Shown here: positions 1-5,999 of the stretch, in pieces
Layout: every line of letters starts with the position of its first letter
How positions within the stretch are numbered: the first letter of the stretch is position 1
Virus record (IMG/VR): IMGVR_UViG_3300042321_001853
Location: 1 to 32,093 of that record
DNA from: a virus
DNA: 32,093 nucleotides
Direction: 5' to 3' (one strand)
The notes under the pieces: generated by a model
What the model was told of the DNA's origin: nothing
What the model saw: only the letters and a program-made list of their open reading frames with translations
Databases searched by the model: none
Position numbers and translations under genes: made by a program

Positions 1-127
1 AGTCGCTCAATGAGGCTTTCCGGCTTTTTCCAAGGATGCTCGTCGTTGCTGAAAAGCCGGTCAGTAAACAGGCCCGTCCGGTTGCTCCAGTGCAACGACC
101 CGTGAAACTCCAGACCGTAGCAGGCGA
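1..127. repeat. Terminal direct repeat, left copy (assembly overlap)
   Basis: This segment is identical base for base to 31967..32093. An exact 127-base overlap at contig ends is what a de Bruijn assembler with k=127 leaves on a circular molecule, so I read it as proof of circularity and not as a biological terminal repeat. The methyltransferase frame is open straight through the joined ends, which supports this. A real short direct terminal repeat is possible but less likely. Confidence 0.9.
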
Positions 128-437
128 TGACCTCAACAAACCGGCTGTATTTCTTCGCGGTGTTCTTTGTGGATTCCGGCTTGACCCAGTGAAGCACCTG
201 ATCCGGCTTGAGCGTGAGCGAGCATAGTTCTTCCGGCCACATGAAGATCGCAGCCGGAAGTCCGATGTCGCTTGCCATCTTCGCCAGCGCGTCTGCATCC
301 CCATTTCCGTACACGGGGTCCGCGACCATTAGGCTCGCATCTTGTGGCGGCGGATTGTCCTGCCACCTACCGCGAATGAATACATTGCTAACCACGCGAT
401 GCAGCGGACCCGCGAGAGCGTCGGTTGATTTATTCAT
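1..437 (-). CDS. DNA methyltransferase, N-terminal part (gene crosses the contig ends)
   Basis: On the closed circle the frame from ATG at 437 runs through position 1 into 31966 and stops at 31849, giving 184 residues. This part holds residues 1 to about 145. DPVY at residues 40-43 is a motif IV (normally DPPY, NPPY or SPPW), and the C-terminal piece holds HPWKKPESLIERLIRNH and DPCAGS. The order motif IV then motif I is that of beta-class N4-cytosine/N6-adenine methyltransferases. The protein is short, with little room for a target-recognition domain, and the second P of motif IV is V, so activity is uncertain. The first 15 codons lie inside attC-like site 1; GTG at 395 is another possible start. 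No restriction enzyme is adjacent, so it would be an orphan, perhaps masking phage DNA from host restriction. Confidence 0.8.
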   Translation of the reverse strand, partial: MNKSTDALAGPLHRVVSNVFIRGRWQDNPPPQDASLMVADPVYGNGDADALAKMASDIGLPAAIFMWPEELCSLTLKPDQVLHWVKPESTKNTAKKYSRFVEVIACYGLEFHGSLHWSNRTGLFTDRLFSNDEHPWKKPESLIER

Positions 438-474
438 GGTTATATGTCGCGGGCCGCTGATCGCTGGCGTTCTG
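387..474 (-). mobile_element. attC-like recombination site 1
   Basis: An imperfect palindrome built like an integron attC. Paired segments are AAC 390-392 with GTT 469-471, GCGAT 396-400 with ATCGC 460-464, CAGCGG 402-407 with CCGCTG 454-459, and CCCGCGA 409-415 with TCGCGGG 447-453. G401 and A408 are bulged out of the same arm, as extrahelical bases are in attC sites. The spacer between AAC and GCGAT is unpaired, and the total length (about 85 nt) is normal for attC. It starts next to the stop codon of the 65-residue gene (478), the usual place for attC in a cassette. Placement of the bulges would suit the opposite orientation, so orientation is unresolved. Confidence 0.7.
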
Positions 475-477
475 TGG

Positions 478-675
478 CTACTTGCTCGCGTTTGGCGGTG
501 TCGCATACGGGCAATCGACCTTCTGAAATGCCAGAGCGTTCGGGAAGTAAATAAACCGCTGCGTCTCGGTGGCCCAAGGGTGCCGAAACCTGAACACGGT
601 GTCGGCAACGGAGAACCACAAGGCCACCACAAACAACGCAGCGACGACATACGGATTCAACCGACGATCATTCAT
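478..675 (-). CDS. Small single-pass membrane protein, putative cassette gene
   Basis: A 65-residue protein with one hydrophobic segment at about residues 8-24 (YVVAALFVVALWFSVA), a short basic N-terminus and a polar C-terminus; a small inner-membrane protein of unknown function. GAGG lies 7 bases before the ATG at 675, which supports this start. The gene is framed by attC-like sites 1 and 2, and the 10-base inverted pair GTTCTGTGGC (469-478) and GCCACAGAAC (699-708) sits at its two ends. That is what a cassette should show, because these halves would join as R' and R'' in the free circle. Small membrane proteins are common cargo in environmental cassettes. I recognise no family. Confidence 0.7.
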   Translation of the reverse strand: MNDRRLNPYVVAALFVVALWFSVADTVFRFRHPWATETQRFIYFPNALAFQKVDCPYATPPNASK

Positions 676-698
676 CTATCAACCTCGCCTTTCTACGC

Positions 699-749
699 GC
701 CACAGAACCAAGCGATGCTGCGGACGAGCCGCAGATCGCTGGCGTTCTC
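699..749 (-). mobile_element. attC-like recombination site 2 (short)
   Basis: A shorter relative of site 1: AAC 706-708 pairs with GTT 744-746, GCGAT 712-716 with ATCGC 735-739, CTGCGG 718-723 with CCGCAG 729-734, around the loop ACGAG, with G717 bulged out. Its left arm aligns with that of site 1 (AACCACGCGATGCAGCGGAC against AACCAAGCGATGCTGCGGAC, 18 of 20 identical) and both right arms contain GATCGCTGGCGTTCT. The stop codon of the 102-residue gene (748-750) touches its edge. At about 45 nt it is shorter than typical attC sites. Confidence 0.6.
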
Positions 750-1056
750 ACTTGTCATTCATCGCGACCGAGTACCGCGCGAGCTTCTCGGCCTTCAACC
801 ACTCGAAGTAGACGACGAAAACGATGTTCGCCGTGATGCCGTGCCGATCAAGTAGCACCTTCCGCAAAAGGTCGAGCTTGCACGCCCCGGCATGGGTGAA
901 CTTGTCCGGGAACGAGCACCGGAGGATCGTCGTCGGCGGCTCGGCCTCGGCGAACTGGTCGAGGAAGATCTGGGCCGGCGCGTCCTTCCACTTGCCGACC
1001 TCGTACACGGCATGGCACGCGTCCTGGAGCTGCTCGGCGGTCATGTCGGCGATCAT
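748..1056 (-). CDS. Hypothetical protein, 102 aa
   Basis: Starts at ATG 1056, which overlaps the TGA of the replication-like gene upstream (ATGA), so it is translationally coupled to it and part of the early operon. A second ATG (1044) is possible. The protein is soluble, with an amphipathic N-terminal helix (TAEQLQDACHAVYEVGKW) and a C-terminal half that resembles a compact alpha/beta fold; I do not recognise a family. Its stop codon lies at the edge of attC-like site 2, making it the last core gene before the cassette patch. Confidence 0.75.
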   Translation of the reverse strand: MIADMTAEQLQDACHAVYEVGKWKDAPAQIFLDQFAEAEPPTTILRCSFPDKFTHAGACKLDLLRKVLLDRHGITANIVFVVYFEWLKAEKLARYSVAMNDK

Positions 1057-2057
1057 CAGACGGCCCCCTTCAGTTGGGCGAGCACGGTCGCCCGCGCCCG
1101 CTCGATCTCGTCCTGGTCGTGGTCGTCGCGTGCCGCCCGGACCGCCGCGGTGTCCGGCGTGCCGGCCGCCTTCCGGGCCTTCGCCGCCAGGTACTCCTCG
1201 CGGCGGCGGGCCGCCTCGGGGTCGGCCGCGGCCCGGCTCCACTCGGCCGCAGCGGTCGCGGCCGGCTTGCGGTCGTCCGGGCCCGGCCGGGGGCCGTGAG
1301 CCTGGGCGGTGACGCGGCGCGGGTCGTCGAACTCCTGCTCGAGGAGCCGGGCCGTGAACCGCCGGCCGGCCTTCAGCCCGGAGAACTGGGCCAGGGTCAC
1401 CGGGCTCGTGAAGAACTGGCAGGCCGGGAGCCGCTCGATCGCCTCCAGGGCCTCGCGGAGCCAGCCAGGCTCGGCGAGCCGGTCGGCCGTCGCCGCAGGC
1501 AGGGCGTCGTTCCCGTAGGCCTTCACGCGGGCCGGCTGGGCCCGTGCCGCGGCGTTCCATGCCGCCCGCAGGGTCTCCCCGTCCCGAATCACGTCCGGGG
1601 GTGGAGGAGGGGGGGAAGATGTCCTCTCCTCTCCTCTGGTGCGCTTTTGCTGCGCTGGAGCGCACTCGGCCCGTGCGCTTTTGGTGCGCTTCGGCGCACT
1701 CTCAGCGCACGCCTGCCGTGCCCGGCCTGCCCTCTCGAGGTGCAGGGCTCGGGCTTTGGCAGACTGGGAAAACCTGCGACCCCACCCGGGAATTTCGGCC
1801 GTCCCGGCCTCGGCGAACCGGATCCAGCCGACGGTCTCGACCGCCTTCCAGAATCGCTCGTCGCCGCCGCACGTCCGGCCTAGCCTCGCGGGCGTGGTCC
1901 GGACCGTGCCGTCCTCACTGTTCAGGCTCGCCCACCCCCAGAGCTTCCAGAGGCGGTAGCAGACGACCTCGACCGGCTCTCCGGTGATGTCGATCAGCTC
2001 CTGGACCTCGGGCTTCTGGTCGAGGGCGATGTCGATAGGGAGCCATTCACCGGCCAT
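1056..2057 (-). CDS. Phage replication initiation-like protein (N-terminal winged helix)
   Basis: 333 residues. The N-terminal ~100 residues (WLPIDIALDQKPEVQELIDITG, then VVCYRLWKLWGWA) look like the winged-helix start of phage replisome organisers and DnaD/O-type proteins, which bind the phage origin and recruit helicase. A low-complexity linker with a run of six prolines (about residues 147-154) follows, then a helical domain with FFTSPVTLAQFSGLKAGRRF, a sequence style common near the end of phage replication proteins, and a charged C-terminal tail. It overlaps the next upstream gene by 11 bases. Position with the Sak4-like and SSB-like genes supports a replication role. The specific assignment is inference from pattern. 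Confidence 0.65.
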   Translation of the reverse strand: MAGEWLPIDIALDQKPEVQELIDITGEPVEVVCYRLWKLWGWASLNSEDGTVRTTPARLGRTCGGDERFWKAVETVGWIRFAEAGTAEIPGWGRRFSQSAKARALHLERAGRARQACAESAPKRTKSARAECAPAQQKRTRGEERTSSPPPPPPDVIRDGETLRAAWNAAARAQPARVKAYGNDALPAATADRLAEPGWLREALEAIERLPACQFFTSPVTLAQFSGLKAGRRFTARLLEQEFDDPRRVTAQAHGPRPGPDDRKPAATAAAEWSRAAADPEAARRREEYLAAKARKAAGTPDTAAVRAARDDHDQDEIERARATVLAQLKGAV

Positions 2058-2406
2058 GGGTCGCCCTCCACAACCTTCCCCCGGCCGTCCCGTGTCCCTT
2101 CGCCCTGGCGACGAATCCCGCCTCCTCGATCTGCCCGGCCCGCTTCAGCTTCTGGAACACCGCCCCGAAGGCCCGCGCGTCGTGGGGCACCAGGCCGAGC
2201 CGCTGGCAGTGATCGACGATCGCCTCGCCGCTTCGGGCGATGCCGTCGGCGAGCAGCTCGAGGACCGCGGCCCGGGCCCGAGCGGCGTCGAACGCGGTGA
2301 CCTGCTCGGCCTTCGCCGTGCAGGCCGCGGCCGCAGCCCGGCCGGCGGCCGCCGCGAACAGCGGACCGAGCTCGTGGTCCTTCGGCTGTCGGTAGTAATC
2401 GCTCAT
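2047..2406 (-). CDS. Small winged-helix-like phage protein
   Basis: 119 residues, start ATG 2406 with AAGGA about 7 bases upstream. The N-terminus is alanine-rich; residues from about 45 (AAVLELLADGIARSGEAIVDHC through FGAVFQKLKRAGQIEEAGF) have the spacing of a winged helix that reads DNA, as in many phage early proteins encoded next to replication initiators. It overlaps the initiation-like gene by 11 bases. The 166 bases between it and the SSB-like gene hold no convincing gene apart from its ribosome-binding site. Function inferred only from fold-like pattern and context. Confidence 0.65.
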   Translation of the reverse strand: MSDYYRQPKDHELGPLFAAAAGRAAAAACTAKAEQVTAFDAARARAAVLELLADGIARSGEAIVDHCQRLGLVPHDARAFGAVFQKLKRAGQIEEAGFVARAKGHGTAGGRLWRATHGR

Positions 2407-2572
2407 GCCACGTCCTTGTGAGTTGGCCCCGTGTCGTGGGGCGGTCGCCTGACGCCGGCCGGGTGGAGGTCCGACCGCATCAGGTGCCGGTGTTTCGTCG
2501 CGACCGCCGGCGGCGCTCTCCCCGCGGCCGATGAACGCAGCCGCTCGCGGCCCGGGAGCGGGCCGTGTCTCG

Positions 2573-3085
2573 TCAGAACGGGATGTCGTCGTCGGGCATC
2601 GCGGCCGCCGCGTCGGCCTTCTGGGTGGCCGTTCGTTTGGCCGGTGCCCGAGCCGCCGGCGGTGCGACCGCCCGCTCGACCGCCGGCTTCGCCGTGGCCG
2701 TTTCGATGGCCGCTTCGCACGGGACGAACTCGGCCACGTTGACCCAGGTCCCGCGGTCGCCGGCCTTGTGGTAGACCCTGGCCTTTACGCGGAGCCCCTC
2801 GAGGTCCGTGATCGGGAGGCCGGCCCAGGCCTCGCGGGTGATCCCGAGGGCCGTCCGCAGGGACGACAGGATCCGCCGGGCCCAGCTCGCGGCCTTCGGC
2901 ATCTTCGCGAAGACCCACCCATAGCGGCGGTCATCGTGGGCAAGCCGGATCTCGACCCGCTCGGCCGTGTCGATCACCGCCTTCACGGTGAACTCGTGGT
3001 CGCCCTCGGGCACGAGCTCGCGGGTCGGCGGGCTCGCGTCGGTGGCGGTCGTGTCGATCTCGTCGTCGATTCCCCAGCTCGGCAT
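2573..3085 (-). CDS. SSB-like / DUF669-type single-strand DNA-binding protein
   Basis: 170 residues. The body (about residues 25-130: HEFTVKAVIDTAERVEIRL, then WVFAKMPKAASWARRILSSL, then VKARVYHKAG) has the beta-rich pattern of phage single-strand DNA-binding and DUF669-like proteins. An alanine/proline linker leads to the C-terminus DDDIPF (165-170), the acidic tip by which SSB proteins recruit partners. It lies in the same operon as a Sak4-like ATPase, and the pairing of Sak4 recombinases with an SSB is known in phages. Together they should drive single-strand annealing or replication-linked recombination. Confidence 0.75.
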   Translation of the reverse strand: MPSWGIDDEIDTTATDASPPTRELVPEGDHEFTVKAVIDTAERVEIRLAHDDRRYGWVFAKMPKAASWARRILSSLRTALGITREAWAGLPITDLEGLRVKARVYHKAGDRGTWVNVAEFVPCEAAIETATAKPAVERAVAPPAARAPAKRTATQKADAAAAMPDDDIPF

Positions 3086-3142
3086 CCGGTGCCTCTCTCT
3101 TTCTTCGTGGTGGTGGTCTCGGTCAGTCGGTCGTGGGTTCGC

Positions 3143-3361
3143 CTACCAGTCGCCGCCGTATCTGGCGGACATGCGGTCAATCCATTCGTCCTCGCATCCG
3201 GCCGCGTAGGCGGCCTGGCCGTAGCCGGGCCGCACCGGGACCGGGCAGGGCCGCGCGTCCTGCGCGTTCGCGTTCGTCGCCTCGTCGGCGTCGACCGTGG
3301 GCTTCTCTTCGTCGGCGCGGTGCCGGGCCAGGGCCTCGGGGTCGCGAATCAGCTCGCTCAT
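3143..3361 (-). CDS. Hypothetical protein, 72 aa
   Basis: Start ATG 3361 is preferred over ATG 3379 because GGGGGA lies 6 bases before it. The upstream gene stops only a few bases earlier (TGA 3364-3366). The protein is acidic and hydrophilic, with a tail ending RMSARYGGDW. I see no recognisable domain. It is co-transcribed with the early replication genes. Confidence 0.6.
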   Translation of the reverse strand: MSELIRDPEALARHRADEEKPTVDADEATNANAQDARPCPVPVRPGYGQAAYAAGCEDEWIDRMSARYGGDW

Positions 3362-3363
3362 GT

Positions 3364-3618
3364 TCAGTCCCCCGTCCATGTATGGCCGCGGTCAATAAAC
3401 GTCTGCCGCCTGGGCTCGTACCGATCGAGCCGAGCGCGGACCTCCTCGTAGTCGCGCTGCCACCGCAGACGCTCTGCGGCGTGCGACTCGGCCAAACGCT
3501 GCAAGTCGCGAGCGAACGCCGCCATTCGTGGCATGTGCTGCCGCTCGAGGTAGGCCACGATTGTGTCGATCCCGATGGTGAGCGGCTCACGCTCGTGGAC
3601 GTTGGCGTAGCGTGTCAT
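3364..3618 (-). CDS. Hypothetical protein, 84 aa, predicted coiled coil
   Basis: Starts at ATG 3618, overlapping the TGA of the previous gene (ATGA). Residues about 25-70 are rich in R, E, L and A with a heptad-like pattern (AFARDLQRLAESHAAERL then WQRDYEEVRARLDRYEPR), suggesting a helical, possibly coiled-coil protein. No family recognised. Confidence 0.6.
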   Translation of the reverse strand: MTRYANVHEREPLTIGIDTIVAYLERQHMPRMAAFARDLQRLAESHAAERLRWQRDYEEVRARLDRYEPRRQTFIDRGHTWTGD

Positions 3619-3893
3619 TCGGTCACCGCCTTCCGCCGAATGTCCTCAGCCTCCGCGCGGATCTTGCCGGCCTGCTGGATCAGGCGGGCCGCGATGTCTT
3701 CGATCCGGACGGCGGCTTCGTCCATCGCAGCCGATTTGGTCTCGTGCCACGCGTCGCGGTCTTCACGCAAAACGGCACCGTGCCGCACAAGCGTTGTGCC
3801 GCCCATCGGCACCTCGGTGCCCTCCAATAGCCACCAGCCGACGCCGTCGGCGTTGATCCTGTCAGCGACCATCGGGACGAAAACGCTGCTCAT
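3615..3893 (-). CDS. Hypothetical protein, 92 aa
   Basis: Start ATG 3893 overlaps the stop of the Sak4-like gene (TGA 3890-3892). The N-terminal half is a small beta-like segment (FVPMVADRINADGVGWWLLEG) and the C-terminal half a long charged helix (AAVRIEDIAARLIQQAGKIR). It is coupled on both sides by ATGA overlaps, so its dose is tied to the recombination ATPase. No function can be named. Confidence 0.65.
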   Translation of the reverse strand: MSSVFVPMVADRINADGVGWWLLEGTEVPMGGTTLVRHGAVLREDRDAWHETKSAAMDEAAVRIEDIAARLIQQAGKIRAEAEDIRRKAVTE

Positions 3894-4813
3894 GTCGCGG
3901 CCTCCGTCTGCGGCTGGATCTGGTCGTGACGGGCCGCGACCAGGTCGGTCAGTTCCGACCACTCGTTTCCCGTGATCTGGTCCTCGCTCACGAGCTGGTC
4001 CAGGCGGTCGACGATCTTCCCGAGCGTCCGGACCGTGGTCGCCGCCCGGATGTAGCCGCGGATCTGCTCGACATCCGCCCTGGCGGGGGCCGGGGCAGGC
4101 TCGGGCTTCGGGGCCGGGGCAGGCTCGGCACCGGCGAGCCACTCGGCCAGCCGTTTCCCGGTCTCGACCGTGATCGGCTTCGGGTCGCCCGAGAAGATCC
4201 CGGTCCGGTCCTTCGACACGGTCGCGTAGTGCCCGTCGTGGACCAGGTCGAGAACGGTCGTGAACTCGTACTCGAGGCCGTCGCGGGCTTCGAGCTTCAT
4301 GCCGAGCTTCGCGACCTTCTTCTTCCCGTGGTCTTCGACCTGGGCGGTCTCGGTCTTCGATCGGCCGGTGCAGATGATGTGGGCCGACGACCGAAGGATC
4401 GCGTCGACGAAGGCCCGCCACCGCGGCGTGATCACCGAGAACGCCGACCAGGTGTTCCCCCGGAACTGGGCCTTCGCGATGTCGTCGACGAGCTCCAGGC
4501 ACCCGCCCTTGCCGGACCAGCAGTGAGTGACGGAGTCGACGACGATCACCTCGTACCCGGCCGCCTCGGCCGCGGAGATCGCCTCGACGTACCGCTCGGG
4601 CGTGAACGGCGGCTTCAGGTCGATCACGTCGAACTCGTGCAGCTCGTCGTACAGGTCGGACGACCCCTCCTCGGTGTCGATCACGACCGTGCGACCGCCG
4701 AGCCCCTTCGCCAGGAGCAGGGCCCCGAACGTCTTCCCGCCCCCGCTGGGGCTCGTGAGCAGGATCCGCAGCTTCGTCGCGGACCGCCTCGCCTTCCGAA
4801 TCGAAATCGTCAT
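3890..4813 (-). CDS. Sak4-like RecA-fold ATPase (phage single-strand annealing recombinase)
   Basis: 307 residues from ATG 4813, chosen because GGAGG lies about 8 bases upstream; an earlier in-frame ATG (4849) has none. Walker A is SPSGGGKT (21-28), followed by VVIDTEEG, and Walker B is VIVVDS (89-94) before an aromatic-rich loop. This is the layout of the AAA_24/Sak4 family, compact RecA-like ATPases that phages use for single-strand annealing with an SSB partner. The C-terminal ~80 residues follow an Ala/Pro linker and form a helical extension (IRGYIRAATTVRTLGKIVDR), perhaps for partner binding. The SSB-like gene lies 0.8 kb downstream in the same operon. Confidence 0.85.
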   Translation of the reverse strand: MTISIRKARRSATKLRILLTSPSGGGKTFGALLLAKGLGGRTVVIDTEEGSSDLYDELHEFDVIDLKPPFTPERYVEAISAAEAAGYEVIVVDSVTHCWSGKGGCLELVDDIAKAQFRGNTWSAFSVITPRWRAFVDAILRSSAHIICTGRSKTETAQVEDHGKKKVAKLGMKLEARDGLEYEFTTVLDLVHDGHYATVSKDRTGIFSGDPKPITVETGKRLAEWLAGAEPAPAPKPEPAPAPARADVEQIRGYIRAATTVRTLGKIVDRLDQLVSEDQITGNEWSELTDLVAARHDQIQPQTEAAT

Positions 4814-5094
4814 CGTGCCTGCCTCCTCGCTTCGTGAACACAGAACCATCCCGTCTCGCGGTACACCCGGAGAGCGGCGTCGCGATCGGCTCCATCCGAC
4901 CGCGACGTGATCGCGAATCCATCCCTGCCGGCATCCGGCCGGCCTCCGTTGCCGACCGGCTCCGCCGGCCAGCCCATCCCTGTCGTCTTCATCACTACGA
5001 GCCCGGCGATCGCCGCCGCGACGAACGCGGTCGAGATCCCGAGCAGGTAGCCGAGCGCGAGCGCTGCGGCGATCTGGTGGTGGGTCACTTCCAT
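4810..5094 (-). CDS. Small membrane protein, 94 aa
   Basis: Start ATG 5094; the stop overlaps the ATG of the Sak4-like gene. One long hydrophobic stretch at about residues 9-35 (AAALALGYLLGISTAFVAAA then IAGLVVM) predicts one, possibly two short, membrane passes. The soluble C-terminus is charged and contains WFCVHEARR. Unknown role; as an early phage membrane protein it might act in superinfection exclusion, but nothing in the sequence shows that. Confidence 0.65.
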   Translation of the reverse strand: MEVTHHQIAAALALGYLLGISTAFVAAAIAGLVVMKTTGMGWPAEPVGNGGRPDAGRDGFAITSRSDGADRDAALRVYRETGWFCVHEARRQAR

Positions 5095-5345
5095 ATCGCG
5101 CCGTCCTCGTCGAGTAGGTAGGGGCGGGCGTTCTCCAGGGCCTGGCGGGCCCGGAGGACGACGAGCCGGTTCACGGGCGACCCCGTCCGCTCGACCTCGT
5201 CGAGCAGGTCCTCGAGGGCACGGAGCGGCCGCCACGCGGCGACCACCAGGTGCCGGGCCAGCCGAGCCCCGCGGGCGATCGGGTGGTTCCGGTCGTGGAC
5301 GTTTCGGTGAAGGGCCGTGTCGGCCCGCGAGCAGTTTTTCGCCAT
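5085..5345 (-). CDS. Hypothetical protein, 86 aa
   Basis: Start ATG 5345. It overlaps the next gene by 10 bases. The protein is basic and helical, with HLVVAAWRPLRALEDLLDEV and a C-terminal LVVLRARQALENARPYLLDE; no motif recognised. It is the second gene of the early operon after the control region. Confidence 0.6.
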   Translation of the reverse strand: MAKNCSRADTALHRNVHDRNHPIARGARLARHLVVAAWRPLRALEDLLDEVERTGSPVNRLVVLRARQALENARPYLLDEDGAIWK

Positions 5346-5355
5346 GGTCGCGGCC

Positions 5356-5640
5356 TCAAAACGGGAGGATCTGGCCGGCCGGCCAGGGGCGGGCATCGAT
5401 GACGCGTTGCGCGACCTCGGCGTTCTCCGGCTTGACGACGACGAGCGGACGCTCGCCCTCGTTGTTGACGCGGACCACGCGGCCGGCCTCGGACTCCATG
5501 TCGGTGTGGGTCTTGAGGCGGTACGCGATCCGGTCGCCGACGCTGGGCAGCGTGCAGGCGATCGGGAACCCGTAGGTGTCGTGCATGCCGGCGATCGCGC
5601 CGGCGTATTCGCGTGCGTGGGGGTCGTTTTCGTGGGCCAT
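5356..5640 (-). CDS. First gene of the early operon, hypothetical protein of 94 aa
   Basis: Start ATG 5640 is preceded by AAGGAG at a 6-base spacing, better than the earlier in-frame ATG 5676. The middle (GFPIACTLPSVGDRIAYRLK through RPLVVVKPENAEV) looks like a small beta-barrel, with GDRIAYR and a GRVVRV turn recalling SH3-like folds, but I cannot name a family. It is the first gene after the candidate promoter at 5668..5695 and its operator, so it is probably among the earliest products. Confidence 0.65.
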   Translation of the reverse strand: MAHENDPHAREYAGAIAGMHDTYGFPIACTLPSVGDRIAYRLKTHTDMESEAGRVVRVNNEGERPLVVVKPENAEVAQRVIDARPWPAGQILPF

Positions 5641-5667
5641 CCGTCGCTCCTTCGTTTGGGTGGCGTA

Positions 5668-5695
5668 ACTGTACAAATGAACACCAGTTGGTCAA
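5668..5695 (-). promoter_or_regulatory. Candidate sigma-70 promoter for the early operon
   Basis: On the minus strand TTGACC (5695-5690) is a close match to a -35 box and TACAGT (5673-5668) a partial match to a -10 box, 16 bases apart, 28 bases ahead of the first early start codon. Another imperfect inverted repeat, AACTG (5667-5671) and CAGTT (5685-5689), lies inside it. Prediction by eye only. Confidence 0.45.
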
Positions 5696-5707
5696 ACGCT
5701 TTTTGAC
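5691..5707. promoter_or_regulatory. Inverted repeat overlapping the -35 box (candidate operator)
   Basis: GTCAAA (5691-5696) and TTTGAC (5702-5707) form a perfect 6-base inverted repeat around CGCTT. It covers the upstream half of the candidate promoter, the place where a repressor or activator would act. Confidence 0.4.
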
Positions 5708-5758
5708 GCGTGGCGCTCGGGGAAAACATCAAGTTGGGGAGTCGAAAATCGCGGCTGT

Positions 5759-5776
5759 CACGGTGTCGTGAAATGG
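5759..5776. promoter_or_regulatory. Operator-like repeat, copy 1
   Basis: The minus strand reads CCATTTCACGACACCGTG. It differs in one base from copy 2 (5922..5939) and contains the palindrome CACG-N4-CGTG (5759-5770). Two near-identical palindromic sites on either side of the 23-codon ORF are typical of operators of one phage regulator, possibly the helix-turn-helix protein encoded at 6000..6245. Confidence 0.55.
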
Positions 5777-5784
5777 CATACAGC

Positions 5785-5856
5785 CTAAGTGTCCAGGCCA
5801 GCCGCGAGAATCTTCGCCAGAACGATCAACAGCTCGAACCACAGCTCGGCGTTCAT
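5785..5856 (-). CDS. Hydrophobic 23-residue micropeptide in the control region
   Basis: The frame from ATG 5856 to TAG 5785 encodes 23 residues. GGAGG lies exactly 6 bases before the ATG, one of the best ribosome-binding sites in the genome. The peptide begins MNAELWFELL and continues with a mostly aliphatic helix ending AAGLDT, so it could lie in or on the membrane. It sits between two copies of the operator and just downstream of the candidate promoter at 5914..5943. It may be a leader peptide that controls downstream expression, or a small membrane-active protein. No family is recognised; evidence is the ribosome site and position only. Confidence 0.5.
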   Translation of the reverse strand: MNAELWFELLIVLAKILAAGLDT

Positions 5857-5913
5857 GTCGTGCCTCCTTGCACTGGTGACCACACCCTCGCGGTCATCCA
5901 TGACGCGACGGGG

Positions 5914-5943
5914 AGGATAGACACGGTATCGTGAAATGGTCAA
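5914..5943 (-). promoter_or_regulatory. Candidate promoter with operator copy 2 in its spacer
   Basis: Minus-strand TTGACC (5943-5938) and TATCCT (5919-5914) are 18 bases apart and fit a sigma-70 promoter. The spacer contains the palindrome CACGGTATCGTG (5922-5933), and the wider element CCATTTCACGATACCGTG (5939-5922) matches copy 1 in 17 of 18 bases. Repressor binding between -35 and -10 would shut the promoter. It would drive the micropeptide and the early operon. Confidence 0.5.
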
Positions 5944-5950
5944 GAGCGAA

Positions 5951-5965
5951 TCCAGAAAATCTGGA
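5951..5965. promoter_or_regulatory. TCCAGA-N3-TCTGGA palindrome
   Basis: A perfect 6-3-6 inverted repeat upstream of the candidate promoter at 5914..5943. A longer relative sharing CCAGA and TCTGGAA lies inside the metallophosphoesterase gene at 8968..8989. It may be a second regulator-binding site. The remaining bases between 5966 and 5999 show nothing else. Confidence 0.35.
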
Positions 5966-5999
5966 AACGCATGGTTTCAGGCCGGAAAGAGGGGATTTC

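Noticed and set aside
703-749. Simple rho-independent terminator after the 102-residue gene
   Set aside because: No T-run follows the stem, while the arm sequence, bulged G and AAC/GTT ends match the other attC-like site.
2403-2572. A short gene between the winged-helix and SSB-like genes
   Set aside because: The frame has no start with a ribosome site and an Arg/His/Pro-rich sequence; I treat it as spacer with the next gene's ribosome site.
5710-5934. A 74-codon plus-strand frame through the control region
   Set aside because: It crosses both operators and lacks a good ribosome site, whereas the opposite strand has a short frame with a near-perfect one.
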